Shown here: piece after piece, positions 20,852 to 29,636 of the stretch | Layout of the letters: each line of letters starts with the position of its first letter | Numbering within the stretch: position 1 is the stretch's first letter | From: Aurantimonas marina | GTDB taxonomy: Bacteria > Pseudomonadota > Alphaproteobacteria > Rhizobiales > Rhizobiaceae | Length of the DNA stretch: 64,000 nt | Assembly (NCBI RefSeq): GCF_017183135.1 | Contig: NZ_JADDXW010000003.1 | Span: forward strand, 186,001-250,000 | Direction of reading: 5' to 3' | Translations under genes and position numbers: made by a program | Notes under the pieces: model-generated | Database searches by the model: none | Told to the model about the DNA's origin: nothing | What the model saw: only the letters and a program-made list of their open reading frames with translations

Positions 20852-21775
20852 TCAGGCGGCGAAGCGGCCGGCGTCCGCGCCGTAATGGCCGATATAGCGC
20901 GGATTGATATTGGCCCGCGGCAGCACGACGAGGACGTCGGTGGTGCCGAACTGGTGATCCACGACGGCGCCTTCGCCGATATAGCCGCCAAGCCGCAAAT
21001 AGCCTTTGAGCAGCGGCGGCAGCGCCGCGAGCGCCTTGCGCGCCTCGACCTCCTGAGGAGGATCCGGCGGAAAGATTCCCCGCTCGGGATGCGCGCGAAC
21101 CCGCCATTCCGCCGGCGCCGGCGCGTTCTGCCGCAAGAAGGCGAGCGGTACAGCCAGCGCGTCAGGGTCGGTCCCCGCCAACGAGGCGCAGCCGAACAAC
21201 ACGTCGATGTCGTGGCCGAGCACGTAGCTCCAGATCCCCTGCCAGAGCAGTTCGACGGTGCGCTTGCCGCGATAGCCCTTGAGGACGCAGGAGCGTCCGA
21301 GCTCCAGAAACCGTGTACCCTCATGACGGGCGAGCATTGGTGCGATGTCGAATTCCTGGGCGGTATAGAAGCCGCCGGCCAGTGCCGCCATCTCGCCGCG
21401 CAACAGCCGGTAGGTCCCGACGATGCGGTTGTCGATCGGGCCGCCATGGCTGTGATCGAGAACCAGCAGGTGGTCGCAATAACGGTCGAAGCCGTCCCGG
21501 TCCCGCCTGGTCATCTTCTGCAGCTTCGAGGGCTGGGCGTTCATTTCCTCGTAGAAGACTTGATAGCGCAGCTTCTGCGACGCCCTGACCTCGGATGGTC
21601 GGCGCGCCAGGCGAACCTCAAGCGGGCCGATCCGCCCGAGGACCGGCGACATGGAATCGAAGCGCCGGGTCAGGTGGCGTAGCCTCGCCGGAACCCTTGC
21701 CGAACCGGCGACGCCCGAACCCGCCGCCTCGCCGGCATCGATCCGTTGCGCCTGCCTCGTGCCCTGTCCGATCAT
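20852..21775 (-). CDS. olsB: L-ornithine N(alpha)-acyltransferase OlsB (hemolysin-like GNAT family)
   Basis: A 307-residue protein of the OlsB family, which attaches a 3-hydroxyacyl chain from ACP to ornithine, the first step of ornithine lipid synthesis. Visible signature segments are EVRASQKLRYQVFYEEMNA, DRDGFDRYCDHLLVLD, GRSCVLKGYRGKRTVELLW and the GNAT-like core between them. The ATG at 21775 has GGAG 6 bases upstream; the longer frame to 21865 lacks such support. OlsA, which completes the lipid, is encoded at 5.0-5.9 kb. The product is phosphorus-free and often made under phosphate limitation. Confidence 0.88.
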   Translation of the reverse strand: MIGQGTRQAQRIDAGEAAGSGVAGSARVPARLRHLTRRFDSMSPVLGRIGPLEVRLARRPSEVRASQKLRYQVFYEEMNAQPSKLQKMTRRDRDGFDRYCDHLLVLDHSHGGPIDNRIVGTYRLLRGEMAALAGGFYTAQEFDIAPMLARHEGTRFLELGRSCVLKGYRGKRTVELLWQGIWSYVLGHDIDVLFGCASLAGTDPDALAVPLAFLRQNAPAPAEWRVRAHPERGIFPPDPPQEVEARKALAALPPLLKGYLRLGGYIGEGAVVDHQFGTTDVLVVLPRANINPRYIGHYGADAGRFAA

Positions 21776-21902
21776 CGCGTTCTCCGTCCGGTCAACTCCG
21801 CGCCGCCGTGCCATAGCGATCCGCGGCGAAGAATTTGTGACCGTCCCCACGCCACTATCGCCCAAGTGGCGGCGAGGAACAACGCTCCGGACAAGGGTTG
21901 GT

Positions 21903-22895
21903 TCAAGTCATGTCGACGACGACGCGGCCGCGAATCTTGCCCTCGACGATGTCCTTGGCGGCATCGAGGATACCGTCGAAGGTAATTTCCGTCGCGATCG
22001 CCCGCAGCTTTTCCGGTTCGAGATCCTGCGACAGCCGTCGCCAGGCTTCCAGCCGCCGCAGTTTCGGTGCCATCACCGAATCGACACCGAGCAGCGACAC
22101 ACCGCGCAGAATGAAGGGGGCGACCGAAGCTGGAAGGTCCATGCCCTGGGCGAGGCCGCAACATGCGACGGCGCCACCATAGGAGGTCGCCGCAAGGACG
22201 TTCGCCAAAGTGTGGCTGCCGACCGCGTCGATGCCCGCCGCCCAGCGCTCCTTGGCCAGAGGCTTGCCGGGCTCGGAGAGTTCGGCGCGATCGATGATCT
22301 CGGCGGCGCCGAGATCGGTCAGCCAGCCGGCTTCGTCCGGCCGGCCGGTGGAGGCGATGACATGCCAGCCGAGCTTCGACAGGATCGCCGTCGCGACCGA
22401 ACCGACCCCGCCGGACGCACCGGTGACGACCACCGGCCCACGATCCGGCCCCATTCCGGCCTTCTCCAGCGCCAGCACGCACAGCATCGCCGTGTAGCCG
22501 GCGGTGCCGATCGCCATCGCATCCTTCGGCGAAAAGCGCTCGGGCAGCGGCACCAGCCAGTCGCCGTTCAGTCGGGCGCGGCCGGCATAGGCGCCGTAAT
22601 GGGTCTCGCCGACGCCCCAGCCATTGAGCACAACCTTGTCGCCCTCCTTCCAGTCGGCGTGGGTAGAGCGGATCACGGTCCCGGCCAGGTCGATCCCCGG
22701 AATCAGCGGCCAGCGACGCACGACCGGCGCCTTGCCGGTGATGGCGAGACCGTCCTTGTAATTGACCGTCGTCGCCTCGACCGCGACATCGACGTCGCCG
22801 TCCATCAGATCGTCCGGCGCCATCTCCACGACGTCCACCGACTGCTTCTTCTGCTCGTCACGCGATACCAGGATCGCCCGAAACGTCTCGCTCAT
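21903..22895 (-). CDS. acuI: MDR-type NADPH oxidoreductase, AcuI/YhdH family (acrylyl-CoA reductase-like)
   Basis: A 330-residue medium-chain reductase without catalytic zinc ligands. The GroES-like N-terminus contains TTVNYKDGLAITG and PLIPGIDLAGTV. The Rossmann segment VVVTGASGGVGSVA (around 150) and the YhdH-typical STGRPDE segment follow. AcuI reduces acryloyl-CoA to propionyl-CoA in Rhodobacter and detoxifies acrylate in others; YhdH homologues may have other substrates, so the substrate here is inferred. It is transcribed between lspA and olsB, 127 bases before the olsB start. Confidence 0.88.
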   Translation of the reverse strand: MSETFRAILVSRDEQKKQSVDVVEMAPDDLMDGDVDVAVEATTVNYKDGLAITGKAPVVRRWPLIPGIDLAGTVIRSTHADWKEGDKVVLNGWGVGETHYGAYAGRARLNGDWLVPLPERFSPKDAMAIGTAGYTAMLCVLALEKAGMGPDRGPVVVTGASGGVGSVATAILSKLGWHVIASTGRPDEAGWLTDLGAAEIIDRAELSEPGKPLAKERWAAGIDAVGSHTLANVLAATSYGGAVACCGLAQGMDLPASVAPFILRGVSLLGVDSVMAPKLRRLEAWRRLSQDLEPEKLRAIATEITFDGILDAAKDIVEGKIRGRVVVDMT

Positions 22896-22943
22896 TGCAT
22901 CACTCCCTTTCCGCTATTCGACTGAGGGCGGGAACCGGCGAAG

Positions 22944-23444
22944 TCAATCGTGGGGTTCGCCGAGCTTGGCGAGCCTCCCGCGCCGGGGCGCCAGGATGAA
23001 CTCCTCGATGAGGATCAAGACCGCACCCACGGTGATGAAGGCGTCGGCCAGGTTGAAAACGGCGAAATCCCAGACCGGCGTGTGGAAGTAGATATAATCG
23101 ACGACATAGCCGAGCCGGACCCGATCGATGAGGTTGCCGATCGCGCCGCCGACGATGATCGCCAGACCGACATGGAGGAGCCGCCGATCGGCCGGCGTCT
23201 TCAGCCAGAGATAAAGGACGACTGCCAGCACGAGCCCGGACAGAAGCGACAGCCCGACATCGCCGAACCCCGCGAACATCGAAAAGGCGATGCCGGTGTT
23301 GCGGGCATGATAGAGCGCGAGGAAGGGCAGCACCTCGATCGCCTCGCCCAGTTCCATCGTGGCGACGACGAGCGCCTTGATCGCCTGATCGGCGATGACC
23401 GCGACTGCGACGAGAATGACGTTGAAACCGATGAAAACCCGCAT
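22944..23444 (-). CDS. lspA: Lipoprotein signal peptidase (signal peptidase II)
   Basis: A 166-residue aspartic membrane protease that removes signal peptides from prolipoproteins. Four hydrophobic segments are visible. The conserved boxes are ARNTGIAFSM, GAIGNLIDRVRLGYVVDYI and FNLADAFITVG, with catalytic Asp116 and Asp134 and the supporting Asn104/Arg108. The ATG at 23444 shares one base with the stop of the upstream SpoU gene (TGATG), so it is coupled to it. It acts before Lnt (start of the window) in lipoprotein maturation. Confidence 0.95.
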   Translation of the reverse strand: MRVFIGFNVILVAVAVIADQAIKALVVATMELGEAIEVLPFLALYHARNTGIAFSMFAGFGDVGLSLLSGLVLAVVLYLWLKTPADRRLLHVGLAIIVGGAIGNLIDRVRLGYVVDYIYFHTPVWDFAVFNLADAFITVGAVLILIEEFILAPRRGRLAKLGEPHD

Positions 23445-24322
23445 CACAGGCTGAGCACTCCCCGGCGCACTTCGAACAGCATCACGCCGGTGGCGACGGC
23501 GAGATTCAAACTGTCGGCGCGCCCCGCCTGCGGAATCCGCACCAGGACGTCGCAAGCCTCCGTGAGCCGGTCGGTCAGGCCGGCCTGCTCGTTGCCCATC
23601 AACAGTACCGTCGCCCCGGCACCGTAATCGGGTTTGCGATAGTCGATCGCCCCCTCCATGTGGGTTCCCGCGACCAGGCCCTTGAAGCGCTTGCGCCATT
23701 CGAGGAATTCGGCTTCGCTCGCCCGCGCCAGCGGAACCGAGAAGATCGAGCCCATCGTCGCGCGGACGGTTTCGAGCGAGAACGGGTCGACCGTGTCGCC
23801 GATCAGCACGACGCCGGAGGCTCCGGCTGCGTCGGCGGTGCGCAGCACGGTGCCGAGATTGCCCGGATCGCGGACCCGGTCCAGCGCCACCACAACGTTG
23901 GTGCCGCTCAGATCGAGCTTGGCGAGCGGCGTCAGCTGGCGGCGGAAGACGCCGACGGCGTTCTGGGGGTTGTCGCGGCGGGTGATCGCTTCCAGCACCT
24001 TGGCGCTTGCCTCGACGAGGTCGGCGCCGAGCGACACGGTCCGCGCAGCCGTCTTCGCCAGCAATTCCTGGCCGATCTCGGCCTTGGCGACGATCAGGGT
24101 CTGGATTTCCCAGCCGGCGTCGAGCGCGTCGATCACCAGCTTCAGCCCTTCGGCGAGGAACAGACCGGTCTCGTCACGGTGCCGCTTTTGCGCCAGCGCA
24201 CGAATATCCTTGATGATCGGGTTGGAGATGCTGGACACCTCCTTGACCCGGCCGGGCGCGCGCGTCGGCGCGAATCCAGGCCGGCGGTCGGCGCCCGAGG
24301 CCGGCAGAGAACGATCAGACAT
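23444..24322 (-). CDS. SpoU-family (SPOUT) RNA 2'-O-methyltransferase
   Basis: A 292-residue TrmH/SpoU methyltransferase. An N-terminal L30-like RNA-binding part (IIKDIRALAQKRHRDETGLF) precedes the SPOUT knot with its three motifs: VALDRVRDPGNLGTVLRTAD, LLMGNEQAGL and the C-terminal RIPQAGRADSLNLAVATGVM. The modified nucleotide (rRNA or tRNA) cannot be read from the sequence. The start overlaps the upstream methyltransferase gene by 8 bases and the stop touches lspA, forming a three-gene coupled set. Confidence 0.92.
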   Translation of the reverse strand: MSDRSLPASGADRRPGFAPTRAPGRVKEVSSISNPIIKDIRALAQKRHRDETGLFLAEGLKLVIDALDAGWEIQTLIVAKAEIGQELLAKTAARTVSLGADLVEASAKVLEAITRRDNPQNAVGVFRRQLTPLAKLDLSGTNVVVALDRVRDPGNLGTVLRTADAAGASGVVLIGDTVDPFSLETVRATMGSIFSVPLARASEAEFLEWRKRFKGLVAGTHMEGAIDYRKPDYGAGATVLLMGNEQAGLTDRLTEACDVLVRIPQAGRADSLNLAVATGVMLFEVRRGVLSL

Positions 24323-25409
24323 GGTCGGCGCTCCAGCGCGAGAAGAGGGACGTCGACAAAAGCCGCGGCTCGTCGCCGGCCTCGCGAATGACGAGTTCGC
24401 CCGATTGCAACTTGCCGCCGAGCCCGCGAAAGCTCTCGCCCATGAGCGCCGACAGGGCGTAGAACGAAGCGCGGATCGAATAGGCGGTGAGGATCACGAA
24501 CAGCGGACGATCCGACAGGAGTTCACGGACAAGACCCAAAAGATAGGGCAGATCGTCGAAAAGCTGCCAGACTTCGCCCTTCGGACCCCGGCCGAATTTC
24601 GGCGGATCGAGCAGGATCGCGTCATAGCGGCTACCGCGTTTGACCTCACGCTCCACATAGCGGATCGCATCTTCGCAGATCCAGCGGATCGGACGCGCGC
24701 CGAGCCCCGCCATCTCCTGGTTCTCCCGCGCCCAGCCAACCGCTTTCTTGGAGGCATCAACATGGGTGACCTCGGCGCCGGCACGGGCGGCGATGAGCGA
24801 AGCAATGCCGGTGTAGCCAAAAAGATTGAGCACCCGCACCGGGTTGTTTCCCCGTTGGCTCGCGGCGCGGATCGCGGCCTCGGCGTAGGACCAGTGCGCC
24901 GCCTGTTCGGGAAACACGCCGACATGGCGGAAGGAGGTGAACCGCCCCTGATAGGACAGCCCGTCATGGACGAGCGGCCAGGTCTCGCCGAGCGGCGCAT
25001 GGGGAAAGCGCCAGCGGCCGCTGCCTTCCTCGTCGATGTCGCCGGTAAAGACCGCATCGGCCCGCTGCCAATCATCCGGCTTCAGACGCGGCTGCCAGAT
25101 CGCCTGGTTTTCCGGCCGGCGAACCAGCAGCGGGCCATAGCGCTCCAGCTTCTCGCCACCGCCTGAATCGATCAGCGCGTAATCCTGCGTCGGCTCCACG
25201 GTGAGGATCAGCGGTCCCTGCTCGCCCGGGCGGGCGCCCACTCGCTCCGGTAGCATCAACCGCGTCGACGGCTCGGCCGGTCGACCGGCCCCGAGCTGTC
25301 CGCCTCCGGCCGGGCGCGCGCGCTCCGGCCGGTCCGCCTCATGCTTGCGGGACACCGTCCGAGCCGGTTTCGTGGCCGTCTTGTGGTTCGGCCGCCGCGT
25401 TCGCGCCAA
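24315..25409 (-). CDS. Class I SAM-dependent methyltransferase, RlmI/RlmK-like
   Basis: A 364-residue protein. Residues 1-60 are basic, low-complexity and possibly over-extended. The core has the SAM-binding LNLFGYTGIASLIAARAGA (about 194-212), DASKKAVGWARENQ (motif II) and LDPPKFGRGPKGEVW, the DPPxF/Y-type motif of 23S rRNA cytosine-C5 methyltransferases and relatives. RlmI-like rRNA methylation is the likely role, but the exact target is unknown. It overlaps the SpoU gene by 8 bases and is divergent from coxG with 143 bases between. Confidence 0.85.
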   Translation of the reverse strand: MARTRRPNHKTATKPARTVSRKHEADRPERARPAGGGQLGAGRPAEPSTRLMLPERVGARPGEQGPLILTVEPTQDYALIDSGGGEKLERYGPLLVRRPENQAIWQPRLKPDDWQRADAVFTGDIDEEGSGRWRFPHAPLGETWPLVHDGLSYQGRFTSFRHVGVFPEQAAHWSYAEAAIRAASQRGNNPVRVLNLFGYTGIASLIAARAGAEVTHVDASKKAVGWARENQEMAGLGARPIRWICEDAIRYVEREVKRGSRYDAILLDPPKFGRGPKGEVWQLFDDLPYLLGLVRELLSDRPLFVILTAYSIRASFYALSALMGESFRGLGGKLQSGELVIREAGDEPRLLSTSLFSRWSADHV

Positions 25410-25552
25410 GGCGAAACTCCCTGCTACTGTGGTTCAGGGCGCTCCTTACCGGTTCCTTGGCAACTTGGCAAAGCGGCTAAAAACGTGCAGCAAGTCGCGG
25501 GCGACACATTGCGGGGGCCAGAATTCGCGCCCGCCGAACAGGGAGGATCAGC

Positions 25553-26029
25553 ATGGATCTGAAAGGCGAATATCGACTACCGGCACCGCGTGAAAAGGTC
25601 TGGGCCGCGCTCAATGACCCGGACGTCCTGCGCGCCTGTATCCCAGGCTGCCAGAGCCTGGAGATGACCGGCGAGAACGAGATGGCGGCGACAGTCGTCA
25701 CCAAGATTGGCCCGGTCAAGGCAAAGTTCGCTGGCGAAGTCCGGCTTGAGAATATCAACGCGCCGGAAAGCTATTCGATTGTCGGCGAGGGCAAGGGCGG
25801 CATTGCCGGCTTCGCCAAGGGGGGCGCCGACGTACACCTGGCCGAGGACGGCGCGGACACCATCCTCACCTATGACGTCAAGGCTCAGGTCGGCGGCAAG
25901 ATCGCCCAGTTGGGCGGGCGGCTCATCGATTCGACGGCCAAGAAGCTTGCCGGACAATTCTTCGACTGCTTCGCCGAGAAAGTGTCGGGCGGCTCGGCCG
26001 GGGCCGAGGGCACGACGGAATCCGCCTGA
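25553..26029 (+). CDS. coxG: CoxG-type SRPBCC protein (carbon monoxide dehydrogenase subunit G family)
   Basis: A 158-residue SRPBCC domain protein with the CoxG hallmarks: the opening MDLKGEYRLPAPREKVWAAL, CIPGCQSLE, and a repeat-like GKIAQLGGRLIDSTAKKLAGQF near the C-terminus. CoxG anchors or matures molybdenum CO dehydrogenase in Oligotropha, but lone copies are common in Rhizobiales with no cox genes nearby, as here. Its role in this strain is therefore unknown. A GGGAGG sequence lies 6 bases before the ATG. A bidirectional terminator follows. Confidence 0.85.
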   Translation: MDLKGEYRLPAPREKVWAALNDPDVLRACIPGCQSLEMTGENEMAATVVTKIGPVKAKFAGEVRLENINAPESYSIVGEGKGGIAGFAKGGADVHLAEDGADTILTYDVKAQVGGKIAQLGGRLIDSTAKKLAGQFFDCFAEKVSGGSAGAEGTTESA

Positions 26030-26082
26030 GACGCAGGCAGCGCCTTCGCGATGGGGCGCGGAATGTCAGTAACGAAAAGGCC

Positions 26083-26107
26083 AAGGCCCGCTACATGGCG
26101 GGCCTTT
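26083..26107 (+). terminator. Terminator between convergent coxG and lapA-like genes
   Basis: A perfect 9-bp stem AAGGCCCGC / GCGGGCCTT with loop TACATG, followed by TTTG on the plus strand and preceded by a CC-AA step on the other side. It lies 54 bases after coxG and 75 bases after the convergent lapA-like gene, so it may serve both. Confidence 0.7.
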
Positions 26108-26181
26108 GATCGTATCACGCCAGCCACGGCCGCGATTCTTCCGCGGGTTGCGACGCCGCCCGGAGCGTGCAGCGAACCGGC

Positions 26182-26559
26182 CTATGCGGCCCGCGAGGTG
26201 GTCAGTGCCGTCGAAGTGCCCTGCCCGTAGGAGGCGCGGTCACGTTCTTCCTGGAGCTGGCGAAGTTTCGCCTTGTTCTCCTCGGTTTCGCGCCGCAGCT
26301 TTTCCACTTCGTATTTGCGCTTCCAGGACTTGCGCCGGTAATGCGACTGGGTCAGCCAGGTGCCGATCCCGCCGAGCACGACGCCAATGATCACCGACCC
26401 CATCAAGAGAATGAACAGCGGCGCCTCGAAGGCGAGTTGCGGCATTGAGCCGATCGGATCGAGCGAAACCGGGATCGACTCACGGTTGGCCACGCTGAAG
26501 ACGACCAGCACGATGGCCAGGGGAACCAGAACGATCAAAGAGAGTATTTTCGAAATCAT
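26182..26559 (-). CDS. LapA-domain membrane protein (DUF1049)
   Basis: A 125-residue protein with two membrane segments (about 5-24, ending in FSVANRE, and 47-69, rich in Gly) and a charged C-terminal helix (KRKYEVEKLRRETEENKAKL) likely to form a coiled coil. This is the LapA/YciS layout; in E. coli LapAB controls LpxC turnover and LPS synthesis. There is no lapB gene beside it here. It lies downstream of ihfB on the same strand, a pairing also common in other proteobacteria. Confidence 0.85.
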   Translation of the reverse strand: MISKILSLIVLVPLAIVLVVFSVANRESIPVSLDPIGSMPQLAFEAPLFILLMGSVIIGVVLGGIGTWLTQSHYRRKSWKRKYEVEKLRRETEENKAKLRQLQEERDRASYGQGTSTALTTSRAA

Positions 26560-26690
26560 GCGCCTACGCCTCGGACCTCTGTCGGCTGCGGCACCCCTGC
26601 GCCGGAACCCGCGGACCTGTCATCCTGTGAAAATGGGCACCGTACCCGATGCGTCAATCATACGAGCGGGCGTCGCGGTCAATACCCGCC

Positions 26691-26972
26691 TCAACTGTCG
26701 TTGAGGCGCTCGCGCAGTTCCTTGCCTGCCTTGAAAAACGGAACCCACTTCTCCTCGACCTCGACCGCCTCGCCGGTGCGAGGATTGCGGCCCGAACGGG
26801 GCGGGCGATTCTTCACCGAAAACGCGCCGAAACCACGCAATTCCACACGATTCGATTCGCACAGCGCCTCGGTGATCTCGTCGAAGATCGCCTTGACGAT
26901 CGTCTCGACGTCGCGCTGATAGAGATGCGGGTTGCGGCTGGCGATCGCCTGCACGAGTTCCGACTTGATCAA
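26691..26972 (-). CDS. ihfB: Integration host factor subunit beta (TTG start)
   Basis: A 93-residue HU/IHF-fold DNA-bending protein. The HimD sequence [20 protein letters not shown] opens it. The DNA-contacting arm [20 protein letters not shown] includes the intercalating Pro of the NPRTG turn. No ATG or GTG fits; homologues begin with MIKSEL, which here reads TTG ATC AAG at 26972 with GAGGGG about 9 bases upstream. A longer frame to 27257 only exists as a shadow of sppA. It is downstream of sppA by about 100 bases and probably follows it in one transcript. Confidence 0.93.
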   Translation of the reverse strand: MIKSELVQAIASRNPHLYQRDVETIVKAIFDEITEALCESNRVELRGFGAFSVKNRPPRSGRNPRTGEAVEVEEKWVPFFKAGKELRERLNDS

Positions 26973-27075
26973 GCGATATTCCCCTCTTGGTGTACGGCTC
27001 GCTCGGCGGCTTGCGACCGTCGAACTCTCACCGCCACCCGATTGGCAATGAGAAACCTCAAATATTTCCACGACT

Positions 27076-28059
27076 TCACCGTAGCGGCGCGCGCCCTTCC
27101 AAAGGCTGCCAGAGCGACACCATGCCGTCAAGGTGGCCGACCTTGCGCAACAGGGCGGTTTCGATCGATGTCGCGCGAGGATCGAGGCCGAAGGCGCCGA
27201 AGAGCATCGCCCTGGCGGCGGCGAAAAGCGACGCATAGCCTTCGTCCTCGGGCTCACGGTCGATGATTTTGAGCCCCTTCGTCACACCGCGATCATCCTC
27301 CAGCCAGCGCCGCACCTCGGCTTCGCCACCCAGCGCATCGACCAGCTTGCGTTCGAGCCCCTGGCTGCCGGTGAAGATCGAGCCGTCGGCGAGGGCGCGC
27401 GCCTCGGCCAGACTCATGTCGCGCCGTTCGGCGACCAGCGCGACGAACCATTCGTAGGTGTCCATGATCAGGCGCCGGATCATCGCCTTCGCCTCCTCCG
27501 GCGCGGGCGCGAAGGGCGAGGGCTCGGCCTTGAGCGGGGAGGATTTGATCGCGTTGACGTCGACGCCAATGGTGTCGAGCAGCTTGGACGCGTCGACATA
27601 TTGGAAGATCACCCCGATGGAGCCGACGATGGAGGTTCGCCGGGCGACGATGTGATCGGCGCCGGAGGCGATCATGTAGCCGGCGGAGGCGGCGAGCGTT
27701 CCGACCTCCGCGGCCACCGGTTTGACCGCGGCGATAGCGCGCACCGCTTCGTAGAGTGCCTCGCCGCCGACGGTCGTCCCGCCCGGCGAATCGATCCGCA
27801 GCACCACGGCCTTCACCGCGGCTTCGTCCTTGACCTTTTCGAGAAGGTCGAGAAGATCCTGGTCTTCGGTGATGAGGCCCTCGATCGCGACACGGGCGAT
27901 CTGATCGCGCGCCGAAAACGCGGGTCGGCCGCCGAAGCCGGAGAAAAGGGCAGCGCCCAGGACAGCGAGCGCCACGACGACGACTGCCGCCACACGCCAG
28001 AAGCTCAGTTTGCGGCGCAGCCGACGGCGATCGATCAGGTCCTCGGCGGTTCCGGACAT
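27076..28059 (-). CDS. sppA: Signal peptide peptidase SppA (short form)
   Basis: A 327-residue membrane-anchored S49 protease that degrades cleaved signal peptides. There is a single N-terminal membrane segment (about 21-42). The nucleophile is Ser125 in [11 protein letters not shown] and the general-base Lys177 is in [10 protein letters not shown]; the 52-residue spacing equals that of the Bacillus short form. RIDSPGG at 88-94 is the oxyanion-side motif. It is divergent from lptC and upstream of ihfB, a frequent arrangement. Confidence 0.94.
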   Translation of the reverse strand: MSGTAEDLIDRRRLRRKLSFWRVAAVVVVALAVLGAALFSGFGGRPAFSARDQIARVAIEGLITEDQDLLDLLEKVKDEAAVKAVVLRIDSPGGTTVGGEALYEAVRAIAAVKPVAAEVGTLAASAGYMIASGADHIVARRTSIVGSIGVIFQYVDASKLLDTIGVDVNAIKSSPLKAEPSPFAPAPEEAKAMIRRLIMDTYEWFVALVAERRDMSLAEARALADGSIFTGSQGLERKLVDALGGEAEVRRWLEDDRGVTKGLKIIDREPEDEGYASLFAAARAMLFGAFGLDPRATSIETALLRKVGHLDGMVSLWQPLEGRAPLR

Positions 28060-28243
28060 GGACGGCTCCCAGGTGTTGCAGGGTACCCCGGAGCGTTAGC
28101 CGGAACCGCGCGTCCTGTGAAGCCACACGAAACGTTCATGCCCTCAGGTTAAGAATTTGCGGCATGTTTTTGGCTTTGACGCAAAAAGCCCGTATTGCTG
28201 TCGGATCGCCGCAGGTCTGGGAAAAGGCGCATCGTCGGCATCG

Positions 28244-28996
28244 ATGGACCGAACCAGAACGGAGAGGACCCGATTGACGGTGGAGACGAACGCAACCGGA
28301 AGGCGCAGAGCCAGGCTGATGGCCTCGCCAGTGAGGCCGACCGGACAAGGTGCGAGCACGCGGACCGAGCGGGAGTTCGCACGGGCGCGGCGGCACTCGC
28401 GCCTCGTGCGGGTGCTGAAGATCGGCCTGCCGGCAGTCGCCGCGCTGATCGTCGCCTTCGGAGTTGCGGTGACGTGGCTGTCCCGCAGCCTGCCGGACAA
28501 TGTTTCCGTCGCCAACACGTCGATCGCCGACGGCCGGGTGGTGATGGAGGCGCCACGCATGTCGGGGCTCGACAGCAGCAACCGGCCCTACGATTTGGTC
28601 GCCGAGCGCGCCATCCAGTCGCTGAACGGCGGCGGTGTCGATCTGGAAAAGGTGAAGGCCACCATCTCCGTCGATGACGACACCACTGCCGACATCACGG
28701 CGGAATCGGGCAACTATGATCAAGCCACTCAGAAATTGCGTCTTCGCGGCGGAATTACCGTTAAGACGACGAGTGGCATCTCAATCAATCTGGCGGCGGC
28801 CGATATCGATCTTGCCAAAGGAACCCTGGACGGCGAGGGGCCGGTCGCGATCGAGACCCCGGCCCAGACCGTTCGCTCGGATACGCTTACGGTGTTGGAG
28901 GGAGGCAAGGTCCTCTCCTTCGGCGGACGCGTCAAAATGGTTCTCAACCCAAGCCAGTCCTCCGATATTCAAGAACAAGCCTCGAGAAACGAGTAA
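28244..28996 (+). CDS. lptC: LPS export protein LptC
   Basis: LptC links the LptBFG transporter in the inner membrane to periplasmic LptA. A basic N-terminal stretch leads to one membrane segment (VLKIGLPAVAALIVAFGVAV) and an LptC/YrbK beta-jellyroll domain (SGLDSSNRPYDLVAERAIQS, DITAESGNYDQATQKLRLRG). The start is uncertain: ATG 28244 is used, but the in-frame TTG at 28274 has the best Shine-Dalgarno (GAGAGGA, 5-base spacing) and ATG 28319 would give a more usual length of about 225. It leads lptC-lptA-lptB-rpoN, with only 3 bases to lptA. Confidence 0.88.
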   Translation: MDRTRTERTRLTVETNATGRRRARLMASPVRPTGQGASTRTEREFARARRHSRLVRVLKIGLPAVAALIVAFGVAVTWLSRSLPDNVSVANTSIADGRVVMEAPRMSGLDSSNRPYDLVAERAIQSLNGGGVDLEKVKATISVDDDTTADITAESGNYDQATQKLRLRGGITVKTTSGISINLAAADIDLAKGTLDGEGPVAIETPAQTVRSDTLTVLEGGKVLSFGGRVKMVLNPSQSSDIQEQASRNE

Positions 28997-28999
28997 AAT

Positions 29000-29602
29000 A
29001 TGCGATCGTCAATCATCGGCCGGGCGGTTCCTTTCTGTGCCGCCCTCTTCGCGAGCTTTATCCTCGCCGCGCCCGCGTCGGCGCAGCAGCAGGGGCTTGG
29101 TGACAGCTTCACCGGCCTCCAGCTTAACGGCGACCAACCGATCTCGATCGAGTCGAACCAGCTCGACGTCGACGACAACAAGGCGGTCGCCACCTTCACC
29201 GGCAATGTCCAGGTGTCGCAGGGCGAGACGGAACTGAGGACCGGCAAGCTTGTGGTTTCCTATCGCAAGGCGCAGGAGGGCGCGGCCGGCACAAAATCGG
29301 GCACCAGCGCGCTTCCGGGCGGTTCCAGCCAGATCGAGCGACTGGAGGCGAGCGAGAAGGTCTATGTGAAATCCGCCGACCAGGTCGCGACCGCCGAGAA
29401 TGCGTCCTTCGATATGAAAAGCGAAGTGGTGGTGATGACCGGAAACGTCGTTCTTTCCCAGGGTCAGAACGTCGCCGAAGGGTGCCGCCTGACCATCCAC
29501 ATGCAGACCGGTCTTGCACGCTTGGAAAGCACCGACTGCGGCAATGGCGACAGTGGTGGCAGTGGCGGTCGAGTGCGAATGATGCTGACGCCGGACCAGT
29601 AG
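29000..29602 (+). CDS. lptA: LPS transport periplasmic protein LptA
   Basis: A 200-residue protein with a signal peptide (cleavage near APASAQ, residue 29) and the OstA-like beta domain: PISIESNQLDVDDNKAVATF, TGNVQVSQGETELRTGKL and VVMTGNVVLSQGQNVAEG. LptA forms the periplasmic bridge that carries LPS to LptDE. An additional gap-rich loop (GAAGTKSGTSALPGGSS) sits between the strands. It is transcribed with lptC and, 34 bases later, lptB. Confidence 0.94.
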   Translation: MRSSIIGRAVPFCAALFASFILAAPASAQQQGLGDSFTGLQLNGDQPISIESNQLDVDDNKAVATFTGNVQVSQGETELRTGKLVVSYRKAQEGAAGTKSGTSALPGGSSQIERLEASEKVYVKSADQVATAENASFDMKSEVVVMTGNVVLSQGQNVAEGCRLTIHMQTGLARLESTDCGNGDSGGSGGRVRMMLTPDQ

Positions 29603-29636
29603 TGCAGCGGTTGGTAGAGCCATTGAGGTCGAACGC

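Noticed and set aside
24315-24500. A frameshift suspected at the overlap of the two methyltransferase genes
   Set aside because: Both proteins are complete with all expected motifs; the 8-base overlap is normal operon coupling.
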